From Sphingomonadaceae bacterium (GTDB lineage Bacteria; Pseudomonadota; Alphaproteobacteria; Sphingomonadales; Sphingomonadaceae), in contig CANHQT010000011.1 in the NCBI GenBank assembly GCA_947463325.1, positions 1-57,546 of the forward strand: DNA of 57,546 nt, read 5' to 3'. Numbering within the stretch: position 1 is the stretch's first letter; the number at the start of each line of letters is the position of its first letter. Below the pieces are notes generated by a model, which saw nothing but the letters and a program-made list of their open reading frames with translations, had not been told where the DNA came from and did not search any database. A program made the position numbers and the translations under genes. Positions 1-7,660 of the stretch are shown here, piece by piece.

Positions 1-2
1 AG

Positions 3-1025
3 GGCACCCTGCCGGAGGATGACGCGATTGACGCGCCCAATACGCTGGTGATGATCGCTGGCGCCTTCGGTATCGGTCCGGACACCATCTATCTGACGCC
101 TGCGCCCATGTATCACGCAGCGCCGCTGCGCTGGTCAATGACCGCGCAACGCCTTGGCGCGACAGTGGTGTTGATGCCGCATTTCGACGCGGAAAAAACG
201 CTCGCCGCCATTGAACGCTACAAGGTGACGGCCGGCCAGTTCGTTCCCACCCATTTCGTGCGCATGCTGAAACTGCCGGAAGAAGTGCGGGCGAAGTACG
301 ACCTGTCCTCGCTCAAGCTCGCCATCCATGCCGCCGCGCCCTGTCCGGTGCCGGTCAAGCGCGCGATGATCGACTGGTGGGGGCCGGTCATCAATGAATA
401 TTATGCGGGCTCGGAGGGCAACGGCCTCACCTGGGTGACTGCGCAGCAGTGGCTCGAAAAGCCGGGCACCGTCGGCAAGGCGATCCACGGCATCCTGCAT
501 ATCTGCGATGAAGATGGGAATGAACTGCCGGCGCGCAGCGAAGGGCTCGTCTATTTCGAAGGCGGCACCGAATTCCAGTATCACAATGACCCGGAGAAAA
601 CACAGCAGGCGCGCAACCGCCATGGCTGGACGACGCTGGGCGACATCGGCTGGGTGGATGAGGATGGCTTCCTCTACCTCACCGACCGCAAGAGCTTCAT
701 GATCATCTCGGGCGGCGTGAACATCTATCCGCAGGAGATTGAAAACCATCTCGTCACCCACCCCAAGGTCACCGATGTCGCGGTGATCGGTGGCCCGCAT
801 GAGGAAATGGGTGAGGAAGTGATCGCTGTTATCCAGCCTGCCGACATGAGCGAGGCGGGCGATGATCTTGCCGCTGAACTCATCGCCTATTGCCGCACGG
901 CATTGTCCGGCGTGAAGACCCCGCGCCGCATCGATTTCCGCGAGGAATTGCCGCGCCACCCGACCGGTAAGCTCTACAAGCGGCTGCTGCGCGACGAATA
1001 TTGGGCCAAGGCCAAGGAAGGTTGA
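3..1025 (+). CDS. Acyl-CoA synthetase (AMP-binding), 5'-truncated by the window edge
   Basis: This is the C-terminal part (about 340 codons) of an ATP-dependent acyl-CoA ligase of the ANL superfamily. The reading frame is open to the left edge, so the N-terminal P-loop lies outside. Visible family motifs are a YAGSEGNG block near the substrate pocket, GWTTLGDIGWVDEDG with the ribose-binding Asp, DRKSFMIISGGVNIYPQEIE (hinge and A8 loop), and PRHPTGKLYKRLLRDEYW with the catalytic A10 lysine. The enzyme would activate a carboxylic or fatty acid as acyl-AMP and then as the CoA thioester in the cytoplasm. A crotonase gene follows after 4 bp, so the two are probably co-transcribed in a degradation pathway. 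The substrate cannot be told from sequence. Confidence 0.9.
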   Translation, partial: GTLPEDDAIDAPNTLVMIAGAFGIGPDTIYLTPAPMYHAAPLRWSMTAQRLGATVVLMPHFDAEKTLAAIERYKVTAGQFVPTHFVRMLKLPEEVRAKYDLSSLKLAIHAAAPCPVPVKRAMIDWWGPVINEYYAGSEGNGLTWVTAQQWLEKPGTVGKAIHGILHICDEDGNELPARSEGLVYFEGGTEFQYHNDPEKTQQARNRHGWTTLGDIGWVDEDGFLYLTDRKSFMIISGGVNIYPQEIENHLVTHPKVTDVAVIGGPHEEMGEEVIAVIQPADMSEAGDDLAAELIAYCRTALSGVKTPRRIDFREELPRHPTGKLYKRLLRDEYWAKAKEG

Positions 1026-1029
1026 ACTG

Positions 1030-1854
1030 ATGACCCACTGGACCGACAGCGAAGGCCGCGTATCGATCACGATGGACGGCGGCGTGGCCGATGTCCGCCT
1101 GACCCGCGCGGACAAGATGAACGCGCTTGATCCCGCGATGTTCGCCGGCATTGCCGCCGCCATCGCCGAACTCGGGCGGACGCCGGGGTTGCGGGCGGTT
1201 GTCCTGTCGGGCGAAGGGCGCGCCTTCTGTGCGGGGCTCGATATGATGAGCATGGCTTCGGGCGGGTCGGATCCTGCGCGCAGCCTCACTGACCGCAGCC
1301 ATGGCCCGGCCAATCTGCCGCAGCATGTCTGCTGGGGCTGGCGCGAGCTGGAGGTGCCGGTGATTGCCGCGGCGCACGGCGTCGCGCTCGGCGGGGGGTT
1401 CCAGTTGCTGAGCGGCGCGGACATTCGCATCGTCCACCCCGAAACCAAGCTCGCCATCCTCGAAATGAAGTGGGGTCTTGTTCCCGACATGGCCGGCCTG
1501 CCGCTGTGGCGCGGCATCGTTCGCGATGATGTGCTGCGGGAACTCTCCTACACCGCGCGCATGTTCACGGGCGCGGAAGGACGGGAATATGGCTTCGTTA
1601 CCCGCCTCAGCGATTATCCGCATGCCGAAGCGATGGCGCTGGCAAGAGAGATTGCGGGCAAGAATCCGGACGCCGTCCGCGGCATGAAGCGGCTTGCCAA
1701 CGTCGCCCAGTTCGAAGGGCCGGTCGCCCTCCTGATGGCTGAAAGCGTCGAACAGCAGGCGATCATCCGCACGCCCAACCAGCGTGAGGCGGTGATGGCG
1801 GCGTTTGAAAAGCGTGAGCCTGTCTTTACCGATCCGGAGGTGCTGCGGGCCTAG
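1030..1854 (+). CDS. Enoyl-CoA hydratase/isomerase (crotonase) family protein
   Basis: A 274-residue crotonase-fold protein of full family length. The oxyanion-hole segments are visible: EGRAFCAGLDM around residue 60 and AHGVALGGGFQLLSGADIRI around residues 116-135. The family hydrates or isomerises acyl-CoA thioesters. The Glu pair typical of classical enoyl-CoA hydratases is not obvious: the second segment reads ILEMKWGLVPDM, so an isomerase or hydrolase role is also possible. The start ATG lies 4 bp after the upstream acyl-CoA ligase stop, which suggests translational coupling. Its 3' end overlaps the convergent ATP12 gene by 4 bp. Confidence 0.88.
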   Translation: MTHWTDSEGRVSITMDGGVADVRLTRADKMNALDPAMFAGIAAAIAELGRTPGLRAVVLSGEGRAFCAGLDMMSMASGGSDPARSLTDRSHGPANLPQHVCWGWRELEVPVIAAAHGVALGGGFQLLSGADIRIVHPETKLAILEMKWGLVPDMAGLPLWRGIVRDDVLRELSYTARMFTGAEGREYGFVTRLSDYPHAEAMALAREIAGKNPDAVRGMKRLANVAQFEGPVALLMAESVEQQAIIRTPNQREAVMAAFEKREPVFTDPEVLRA

Positions 1855-2540
1855 CCCAGCAGCGCCAGAAAGCGCGCCGCTGCCTGCCATTCGCTGTGGC
1901 GCCGCTCGCGCGCGGCGGTGGCTTCGGCATCTTCGCCCCAGCGCTCTTCCTGCCAGCGCTCGTCGAGCGTCACCGCCTGCCACAGCGCCTCGCTGTCGAA
2001 GGCACCATGCACCAGCGCGAGACCGGCAACCAGGCTACCGCCGATCGTGATGATCGGGGACAGCGCGGCGAGCCGGAACGGATCGAGCGCCATCAGCGCC
2101 TTGCCCAGCGTATCGGCAGTGCCTGCCGGCTGCGCGACGTGCATCACGCCGCTGGCGAGTGCGAACTCGACACCCAGCCGTGTTTCCGCCCATTCGAGGA
2201 TCGGGTTCCACACCCGCGCTTCTTCCGCCGCCAGATCGGCTTCGGGTGCACGGTAACAGAACAGGTCGCTCTCGCCATAGAGCGCCAGCGGGGCGATGAA
2301 GCCCGCCGGGTCGGGCGTGACCAGATCAATGGCGGCATTGGCAATGCCGGTCAGCGGCATGGTCTGAGGCGCGATGCTCTCGCTTTGTGCGTCCCACTCC
2401 GTGGCGATGGCGGCGGCGAGCGCAGCAGTCGTCACGGCAAGCGGTGCCCGCCCCGGCGTCCGGATCGGCCGCCCGTCGAGCAGGACGCCATGGCCCGCTT
2501 CTGCCGCGGCCACTGTCACTTCACGATAGAAACGCTTCAC
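1851..2540 (-). CDS. ATP12-family F1-ATPase assembly chaperone
   Basis: A 229-residue protein matching the ATP12 chaperone family. These proteins bind the free alpha subunit during F1-ATP synthase assembly and are found in mitochondria and alphaproteobacteria. Characteristic elements are the N-terminal MKRFYREVTV and LLDGRPIRTPGRAPL blocks, IATEWDAQ near residue 48, and the MPLTGIANAAIDL segment near residue 60. The start ATG overlaps the stop of the preceding small membrane gene (ATGA). It is the last gene of a six-gene minus-strand operon beginning at crcB. Placement after a pseudouridine synthase and HAD phosphatase is common in alphaproteobacteria. Confidence 0.9.
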   Translation of the reverse strand: MKRFYREVTVAAAEAGHGVLLDGRPIRTPGRAPLAVTTAALAAAIATEWDAQSESIAPQTMPLTGIANAAIDLVTPDPAGFIAPLALYGESDLFCYRAPEADLAAEEARVWNPILEWAETRLGVEFALASGVMHVAQPAGTADTLGKALMALDPFRLAALSPIITIGGSLVAGLALVHGAFDSEALWQAVTLDERWQEERWGEDAEATAARERRHSEWQAAARFLALLG

Positions 2541-2782
2541 GGCTTGGGCTCGCTCCCCTCGCTGCGCCAGCGTCGCGCCAGCATCGGCACGACCAGCAGC
2601 AGATCGGCGATGCCAACCGCGATCAGCACATAGCCGAGCGGCGCGGAAATGGCGGGATCGACCCAGCTTACCCGGTCATAGGCGAGGAGGATGCCCAGCA
2701 TCACCAATATCGCGGCGGCAAAGCGCATGACCGTGAGTATCAGGAAACGGCTGCGTGCCGGGTCGGGGCTGTTGCTCATCAT
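2537..2782 (-). CDS. Small two-helix membrane protein of unknown function
   Basis: An 81-residue protein with two predicted transmembrane helices, about residues 12-34 (FLILTVMRFAAAILVMLGIL) and 47-68 (PLGYVLIAVGIADLLLVVPM). It has a positively charged C-terminal tail (ARRWRSEGSEPKP). I do not recognise a catalytic motif. Both ends overlap neighbours by 4 bp (ATGA with the HAD gene upstream and ATP12 downstream), so it is translated as part of the operon. Two adjacent ATG codons could serve as the start; the outer one is given. An accessory role in the membrane is all that can be inferred. Confidence 0.8.
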   Translation of the reverse strand: MMSNSPDPARSRFLILTVMRFAAAILVMLGILLAYDRVSWVDPAISAPLGYVLIAVGIADLLLVVPMLARRWRSEGSEPKP

Positions 2783-3450
2783 CGTTCCAGCAATTGTTTC
2801 ATGATCGCGGGCAACTGATCCGGGCGCGTGACCAGCGCGTGCGCGCCTGCGCCCTGCAATTCGGCTGGTCCATGATAGCCCCAGGAAACGCCAACGGCTA
2901 AGGCGCCTGCTGCACGCGCCATGGCCATGTCATAGGCGGTATCGCCAATCACCACCGTATCCTCTGGCGCGCATCCTGTTTCGTCGAACGCGGCGACGCA
3001 CATGGATGGGTCCGGCTTGGATGGATGGAAGTCTGCGGTCTGCAGCGTCACGAACCGGTCGCTCAAGCCATGGGCGGCGAGCAGGCGGGTCAGGCCGCGC
3101 ATCGATTTGCCGGTGGCGATGCCCAACAACCAGCCGGCATCGCCCAGCGCGGTGATCACATCGGCAATGCCGTCATAAAGCGGCTCTGGCGCTGCACCGG
3201 CCATTGACCGCGCGGTGAAATATCGGGTGCGATAGGCCTCGACCAGCGCGGCTTGCAACGCAGCATCGTGATCCGGCAGCAGCCGCGCGGCTATGCCCGG
3301 CAGGCTGAGGCCGATGGTCGCGCGCACGGCTTGGGCGGGTGGCGGCGGCAGGCCGATGTCGGCAAAGGCCTCGTCCATCGCGGATACGATGTGATGCTGG
3401 CTGTCAGCCAGGGTTCCGTCACAATCGAACAGGGCAAGGCGCGGCCGCAC
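2779..3450 (-). CDS. HAD-superfamily phosphatase, phosphoglycolate phosphatase-like
   Basis: A 223-residue HAD-IA hydrolase. Motif I is LFDCDGTLADS (nucleophile Asp near residue 9 and the +2 Asp). Motif II is LGIATGKS, motif III the lysine in SKPDP, and motif IV VIGDTAYDMAMARAAG. The helical cap lies between motifs I and II. The family dephosphorylates small phosphometabolites, and phosphoglycolate is the commonest annotation; the real substrate is uncertain. The gene starts 6 bp after the PaiB-like gene and its stop overlaps the next gene, placing it inside the crcB-to-ATP12 operon. Confidence 0.9.
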   Translation of the reverse strand: MRPRLALFDCDGTLADSQHHIVSAMDEAFADIGLPPPPAQAVRATIGLSLPGIAARLLPDHDAALQAALVEAYRTRYFTARSMAGAAPEPLYDGIADVITALGDAGWLLGIATGKSMRGLTRLLAAHGLSDRFVTLQTADFHPSKPDPSMCVAAFDETGCAPEDTVVIGDTAYDMAMARAAGALAVGVSWGYHGPAELQGAGAHALVTRPDQLPAIMKQLLER

Positions 3451-3456
3451 GGGGGG

Positions 3457-4059
3457 TCAGCTTTCCACGTTGCGCATCAGGTGCGCGATGCTGCGTCGGC
3501 CTGCGGCGTCGAGCGCGTCGGCGACGCTCGCTCTGGCTTCGGCCGGCTTGTTCTGGCCGAGCTTCATCGTCCCCCGCCATGCCTGCGGGTCGAGCTCGAA
3601 GCCGAGGATCGCATCGAACATCCGGTCGATGTGCACCGGATCGGCCTTGTCACGGGTCCATGGGGCATCGGGAGCGTGGCGCGCTTCCTGCTTGGCCGTT
3701 AGCGCATCGACTTGCGCGATAAGCGCTGCCCGGTCGAGTTGCCGTACCCGGCCCTCCACTTCGACCGAGACATAATTCCAGGTTGGCACTTCATTGGGGC
3801 CGATGCCGTACCAGCCAGGGCTGATGTAGGAATCAGGGCCGTTGACGACGAACAATGCCGTCGCGCCATCAAGGTGACGGGTGATCGCATTGCCCCGAGC
3901 GAGATGGAACTGCAGCCGACCGTCGCAGAAAATGACCGGCACATGCGCAACGCGCGGACCATCGGGCGTTCCTGCAAACACCAACCCCATGCCGACGTCG
4001 CGGACGAAGTCCGCCATCGCTTCCCGGTCTTCCCAGCGGAATTTGGGGTTGGGATGCAT
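3457..4059 (-). CDS. FMN-binding PaiB-family protein (putative transcriptional regulator)
   Basis: A 200-residue protein of the PaiB family, annotated as FMN-binding negative transcriptional regulators. It has a flavin-reductase-like split-barrel fold. Family features are the N-terminal MHPNPKFRWEDREAM, HVPVIFCDGRLQFHLARGN near residues 39-58, and VPTWNYVSVEVEGRV near residues 94-108. The C-terminal block DRMFDAILGFELDP follows. No helix-turn-helix is evident, so regulation may be indirect, or the protein may be a flavin-dependent enzyme. Its start ATG overlaps the pseudouridine synthase stop by one base (TGATG). Confidence 0.85.
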   Translation of the reverse strand: MHPNPKFRWEDREAMADFVRDVGMGLVFAGTPDGPRVAHVPVIFCDGRLQFHLARGNAITRHLDGATALFVVNGPDSYISPGWYGIGPNEVPTWNYVSVEVEGRVRQLDRAALIAQVDALTAKQEARHAPDAPWTRDKADPVHIDRMFDAILGFELDPQAWRGTMKLGQNKPAEARASVADALDAAGRRSIAHLMRNVES

Positions 4060-5216
4060 CAGCGCTTGGCCTTGCCTCTCGCAGGCGTTGCGCCGCCGCG
4101 CTTGCGCCGTTCTCCGCGTCGCTCCTTGCGCAGTGCCTTGGCGTGGGCGCGGGCCTTGTCCTTTTGCGCTTCCTTGGGCGCGCGTGCGGGGGCAGCCGCC
4201 GCGCGCAGCGCATCGCCAGCGGCGGCGTCAAAGCCCAGCGCCTCCAGGCTTTCCGCGAAATGCGCTGGCAGGTCTGCGGTCACGTCAATCTTGCCGCCGG
4301 CCGGGCTGTCGATGCGCAACCGCCGCGCATGAAGGTGCAGCTTGCGGGAAATGCTGCCGGTCAGGAAAGCGGCCTTGCCGCCATATTTGCCGTCGCCGAC
4401 AATCGGATGGCCGATCGCTGCCATATGCACGCGCAACTGGTGGGTGCGCCCGGTCAGCGGTTCCAGCTCGACAAAGGCGGCATGATTGCCCGCGCGCTCG
4501 ATGACGCGATAGCGCGTCCGGCTCGGCTGGCCATTCTCCTCGTCAACATGCATTTTCTCGCCGCCGCTGCCCGGCTGTTTGGCGAGCGCCAGGTCAATTT
4601 GCCCTTCCTCGATAGAAGGCACGCCGGTGATGATCGCCCAATAGGTTTTGCGCGCGGAGCGACCGGCAAAGCTTTTGGAAAAGCGCGCCGCGCTCCCCGG
4701 CGTGCGGGCGACGAGCAGCACGCCTGACGTGTCCTTGTCGAGCCGGTGGACGAGGCGTGGGCGCGTGCCGCGATCATCGGCAAATGCGTCGAGCAATCCG
4801 TCGACATGCTCGGTGGTGCCGGATCCACCCTGGGTGGCCAGCCCCGGCGGCTTGTTGAAGACGATGGCTGCGGCATCCTTGTGGATCACCATCCCTTCGG
4901 CCAGCGCCACCTGTTCCGGGCTTAGCGGTTTCCTCGCGCGCGGTTGCCGCGCGGCGGGCGCGCTCATCATCGGCACGGTCAGCATCTGGCCGGCGGCGAG
5001 CCGGCTGTCCGTCCCGGCTTTTGCTCCGTCGATGCGGACTGCACCGGTGCGTGCCCAGCGCTGCAACAGCGCGTGCGGCACATCGGGCCGGTGCCGCTTG
5101 AACCAGCGGTCGAGGCGGATGCCGTCATCATCGGCCGCGACGCGATGGTCGCTGACCGGGCCACTGCGCCGACGTGCAGGCGGGGAAGGGGGAGGGAGGG
5201 GGGACGTATCGCTCAT
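4059..5216 (-). CDS. RluA-family 23S rRNA pseudouridine synthase (RluC/D type)
   Basis: A 385-residue pseudouridine synthase. An N-terminal S4 RNA-binding domain (DDGIRLDRWFKRHRPDVP, about residues 28-75) precedes the catalytic domain. That domain holds the RluA-family signature PRLVHRLDKDTSGVLLVART with the catalytic Asp of HRLDKDT. A GRTHQLRVHMAAIGHPIVGD block follows. It would isomerise specific uridines of large-subunit rRNA. The frame is open further upstream inside crcB, but I chose the ATG at 5216 because it overlaps the crcB stop as ATGA and matches family length. The C-terminal tail is unusually basic (KERRGERRKRGG) and may help RNA binding. Confidence 0.9.
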   Translation of the reverse strand: MSDTSPLPPPSPPARRRSGPVSDHRVAADDDGIRLDRWFKRHRPDVPHALLQRWARTGAVRIDGAKAGTDSRLAAGQMLTVPMMSAPAARQPRARKPLSPEQVALAEGMVIHKDAAAIVFNKPPGLATQGGSGTTEHVDGLLDAFADDRGTRPRLVHRLDKDTSGVLLVARTPGSAARFSKSFAGRSARKTYWAIITGVPSIEEGQIDLALAKQPGSGGEKMHVDEENGQPSRTRYRVIERAGNHAAFVELEPLTGRTHQLRVHMAAIGHPIVGDGKYGGKAAFLTGSISRKLHLHARRLRIDSPAGGKIDVTADLPAHFAESLEALGFDAAAGDALRAAAAPARAPKEAQKDKARAHAKALRKERRGERRKRGGATPARGKAKR

Positions 5217-5584
5217 GCGCTTGCCTTTGCCAGCATCAGTCCCGCCCACAGCAGCGCAACCGATCCGATCACGGATATGAGCGCATAGCTCAGCGCGGGC
5301 AGCATCCGTCCGGTGGTAAGCATCTGCACCATTTCCAGGCTGAAGGCGGAATAGGTTGTGAACCCGCCGAGCAGCCCTACGCCGATCAGCAGCCGCCACC
5401 CTTCGGCGAGACCGCGGCTCTCAAGGATGCCCGCGAGCAGGCCCATCGCCAGCCCGCCGGCGCAATTGGCAATCAATGTTGCCCACGGCCAGGCGGTGCC
5501 CGAGGATGCGAACCACAGCGACAGCGCATAGCGCATTGCCGCACCGATGGCGCCGCCGGTCATGACAAGGAAAAAGGCTTGCAT
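5213..5584 (-). CDS. crcB: CrcB/Fluc fluoride channel
   Basis: A 123-residue four-helix membrane protein of the Fluc (CrcB) family, which exports fluoride as an antiparallel dimer. Diagnostic elements are GGAIGAAMRYALSLW at residues 10-24, WATLIANCAGGLAMG near residues 34-48 with the conserved Asn, and GGFTTYSAFSLEMV near residues 73-86 that lines the pore. It begins the minus-strand operon running to ATP12, and its stop overlaps the rRNA pseudouridine synthase start. Only 43 bp separate it from the PilZ gene upstream, and I see no room for or sign of a fluoride riboswitch. Confidence 0.93.
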   Translation of the reverse strand: MQAFFLVMTGGAIGAAMRYALSLWFASSGTAWPWATLIANCAGGLAMGLLAGILESRGLAEGWRLLIGVGLLGGFTTYSAFSLEMVQMLTTGRMLPALSYALISVIGSVALLWAGLMLAKASA

Positions 5585-5627
5585 GCGCGCGCTCTAGCCG
5601 CACCGCACGCGAGAGACCAGCGCTGCC

Positions 5628-5954
5628 TTAGCGGAACATGTCGGGGAAGCGCGCGCGGATATGGTCAAACACCGATGCGTGGATCGGGGATGCCCATTCG
5701 CAGCCAAACCCGCGGCTGTTGGCCCAACGGATCGTCCCTTCGATCGGGGCGAAACCGGGCAGGGTGATCCACACGCGGTCATTTTCATATGTCTTGGTCA
5801 GCGTATCGGCGCGGCAACCGGTGCGCGAAAGGTCGCGGATCAAGATTTTGAATGGCGTTCGGCCTGGCTTGCGCAGGTCAGCTTCGATCGCAACCGCAGC
5901 GCGCAGCGCGATGCGGCGATCCTCCTCTGCCTTGCTGAGCTTGTCGAACGGCAT
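5628..5954 (-). CDS. PilZ-domain protein, putative c-di-GMP receptor
   Basis: A 108-residue single-domain PilZ protein. The two c-di-GMP contact motifs are recognisable: RxxxR as RIALR near residue 15, and D-x-S-x-x-G as DLSRTG near residue 44. Later strands include IEGTIRWANSRGFGCEW. Such proteins bind c-di-GMP and pass the signal to partners controlling motility, surface polysaccharide or attachment. A GGDEF-EAL protein is encoded at about 15.9-18.2 kb, but there is no direct linkage. It lies on the same strand as crcB with a 43-bp gap, so it might be co-transcribed. Confidence 0.82.
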   Translation of the reverse strand: MPFDKLSKAEEDRRIALRAAVAIEADLRKPGRTPFKILIRDLSRTGCRADTLTKTYENDRVWITLPGFAPIEGTIRWANSRGFGCEWASPIHASVFDHIRARFPDMFR

Positions 5955-6025
5955 GATGCCTCCGCTTCGCTACTTACCGAGACGTCCATACATCATGTAG
6001 CATTCTGCACTGAAGAGCAAAAAAT

Positions 6026-7327
6026 TCATTGAGATTTCGTAACCAGCATCTCGTCAACCGACACAAATTTCTCGCGAGGCGCCCCGTGGCGGGCCGCGGC
6101 GATCTCCGCTGCGTCGATGCGCTGCCAGTCATCGAAGCTGACCAGATCGAGTTTCCGTGCCCGGACCAGATCGTGCAGGCCTGTCCTGCCGCGCTTTCGG
6201 GATGGGCTGGTTGGGGTCTCGGCAACAATGCGTTCGGCGATAATCGCGCCATCGGGCTTATTGGTGCCGATAGTCCCGGATGGCCCGCGCCGCGCCCAGC
6301 CGACACAATAGAGCCCGGGGAGGATGAGGCCATCGGTGTTGGCGAACCGCCCGCGCCCATGTTCATAAGGGACACCCGCAATCGGCGGCGTCTGGTATCC
6401 GATACAGGCGATGACCATTCCGGCGGGCACCGAATAATGTTCGCCGGTGCCGACTGATCGCAGCTCTGCGTCGAGCGCCGTGCGTTCGAGCACAACCCGT
6501 TCGGCCCGGCCCTCACCTTCGATGGCGACAGGGCGCGCAAAGAAATCAAATTCGATGGTGATCGGCTTGGCGACCGGATTGGCGGCAAAGGCGCGCAGGT
6601 GGCTGACTGATTTGCGGATGCCGGGTTCCAGCATGGCATCATCGCCCGCATCCGGAAAATCGGTGGGGTCGACGCGCGGTGCCGCGCGCTCAAGATGCGC
6701 CAGCTCGCCCAGCTCCTTGGGTGTCATTGCAATCTGGTGCGGCCCGCGACGGCCGATCAGGTTGATGGTGCGGATTCGGCTCCCGCTCAGCGACTCCAGC
6801 GCATGGGCGACAATATCGCTGCCGTGAAATTCCTCCGGCGTCTTGGCGAGGATACGCGCGACATCCAGTGCGACATTGCCATTGCCGATGATCGCGACAT
6901 GGCTGGTGTCGAGCGGCGGGGCGAGATCGGCATGGTCGGGGTGGCCATTGTACCAGCCAACGAACTCCGCGCTCCCCATCACGCCGGGCAGATCTTCGCC
7001 TGGAATATCGAGCTTTCGGTCATGCGGTGCGCCGGTTGCCAGCACCACCGCATCATAGAGGGCCATCAGCTCGTCGACCGAGATATCCTTCCCAATCAGG
7101 ATGTTGCCCGCAAACTGCACATTGTTGTTGAGCGCCACCCCCTCATAGCGTCGGGTGACCGCCTTGATCGACTGGTGATCGGGCGCCACGCCGCTGCGGA
7201 TCAGGCCGAAAGGCACAGGCAGCCGGTCGATGATGTCGATGGCGACATCCTCTCCCCACAGGCGCAGCAGCGCCTCGGCGGTGTAATAGCCTGCAGGTCC
7301 GGAACCGACGATCGCGACGTGGTGCAT
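6026..7327 (-). CDS. FAD-dependent ferredoxin--NADP(+) reductase, adrenodoxin reductase type
   Basis: A 433-residue flavoprotein resembling adrenodoxin reductase and mycobacterial FprA. The FAD Rossmann motif VGSGPAGYYTAEAL sits at residues 7-20. A family-typical LPVPFGLIRSGVAPDHQ block follows near residue 40, and the NADP-binding motif IIGNGNVALDVARIL lies near residue 148. CVGWARRGPSGTIGTN near residue 345 contacts the flavin. It would transfer electrons between NADPH and a [2Fe-2S] ferredoxin, for example for a cytochrome P450 or iron-sulfur cluster assembly; no ferredoxin or P450 gene is nearby. It reads divergently from tRNA-Gln. Confidence 0.9.
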   Translation of the reverse strand: MHHVAIVGSGPAGYYTAEALLRLWGEDVAIDIIDRLPVPFGLIRSGVAPDHQSIKAVTRRYEGVALNNNVQFAGNILIGKDISVDELMALYDAVVLATGAPHDRKLDIPGEDLPGVMGSAEFVGWYNGHPDHADLAPPLDTSHVAIIGNGNVALDVARILAKTPEEFHGSDIVAHALESLSGSRIRTINLIGRRGPHQIAMTPKELGELAHLERAAPRVDPTDFPDAGDDAMLEPGIRKSVSHLRAFAANPVAKPITIEFDFFARPVAIEGEGRAERVVLERTALDAELRSVGTGEHYSVPAGMVIACIGYQTPPIAGVPYEHGRGRFANTDGLILPGLYCVGWARRGPSGTIGTNKPDGAIIAERIVAETPTSPSRKRGRTGLHDLVRARKLDLVSFDDWQRIDAAEIAAARHGAPREKFVSVDEMLVTKSQ

Positions 7328-7459
7328 GGCTGGCTTGCTCCCATGGCGGCGGGTGCCGCGCTCCCCCTGTCGCGCCGCCTGGTTCGCGGTCGCGGTTCGG
7401 CCATGCTAACGGGGGCGGTCCGCAGCGCAAGTGCTGCCTTTCCTGCGCCTGAGCCTTGC

Positions 7460-7486
7460 TTGACTTGAAGGTAGGCGGGGGATAAT
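7460..7486 (+). promoter_or_regulatory. Probable sigma-70 promoter of tRNA-Gln
   Basis: TTGACT is followed after 15 bp by GATAAT, 14 bp before the mature tRNA 5' end. The spacer is short; a 17-bp spacing to TAATGG two bases further is an alternative reading. Position and strength fit a stable-RNA promoter. Confidence 0.5.
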
Positions 7487-7499
7487 GGCCCGCCCTCAT

Positions 7500-7573
7500 T
7501 GCCCCGTCGTCTAATGGTAAGACTACGGATTCTGATTCCGTCTATCGAGGTTCGAATCCTCGCGGGGCATCCA
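7500..7573 (+). tRNA. tRNA-Gln(CTG)
   Basis: A complete cloverleaf with encoded CCA. The acceptor arm pairs TGCCCCG with CGGGGCA. The anticodon stem is ACGGA/TCCGT around a TTCTGAT loop, with anticodon CTG at 7532-7534. The T arm is CGAGG/CCTCG with a TTCGAAT loop. Discriminator base is T, followed by CCA at 7571-7573. The anticodon reads CAG glutamine codons, which are heavily used in this GC-rich genome. Confidence 0.95.
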
Positions 7574-7660
7574 CTCCCCTCATCGCGATAGGCCATCCAG
7601 TCCCTCTGGACAGGTGCCGCGCTGCCATGCACAGCCCTTGCCGAAGCAGGGAGCGCATCC

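Noticed and set aside
5217-5399. Longer N-terminus of the pseudouridine synthase reaching into crcB
   Set aside because: The extra 61 codons lie antiparallel in frame register to conserved crcB sequence and have no family similarity; the ATG overlapping the crcB stop is the natural start.
5585-5627. Fluoride riboswitch upstream of crcB
   Set aside because: Only 43 bp separate crcB from the PilZ gene and no fluoride-aptamer motif is visible.
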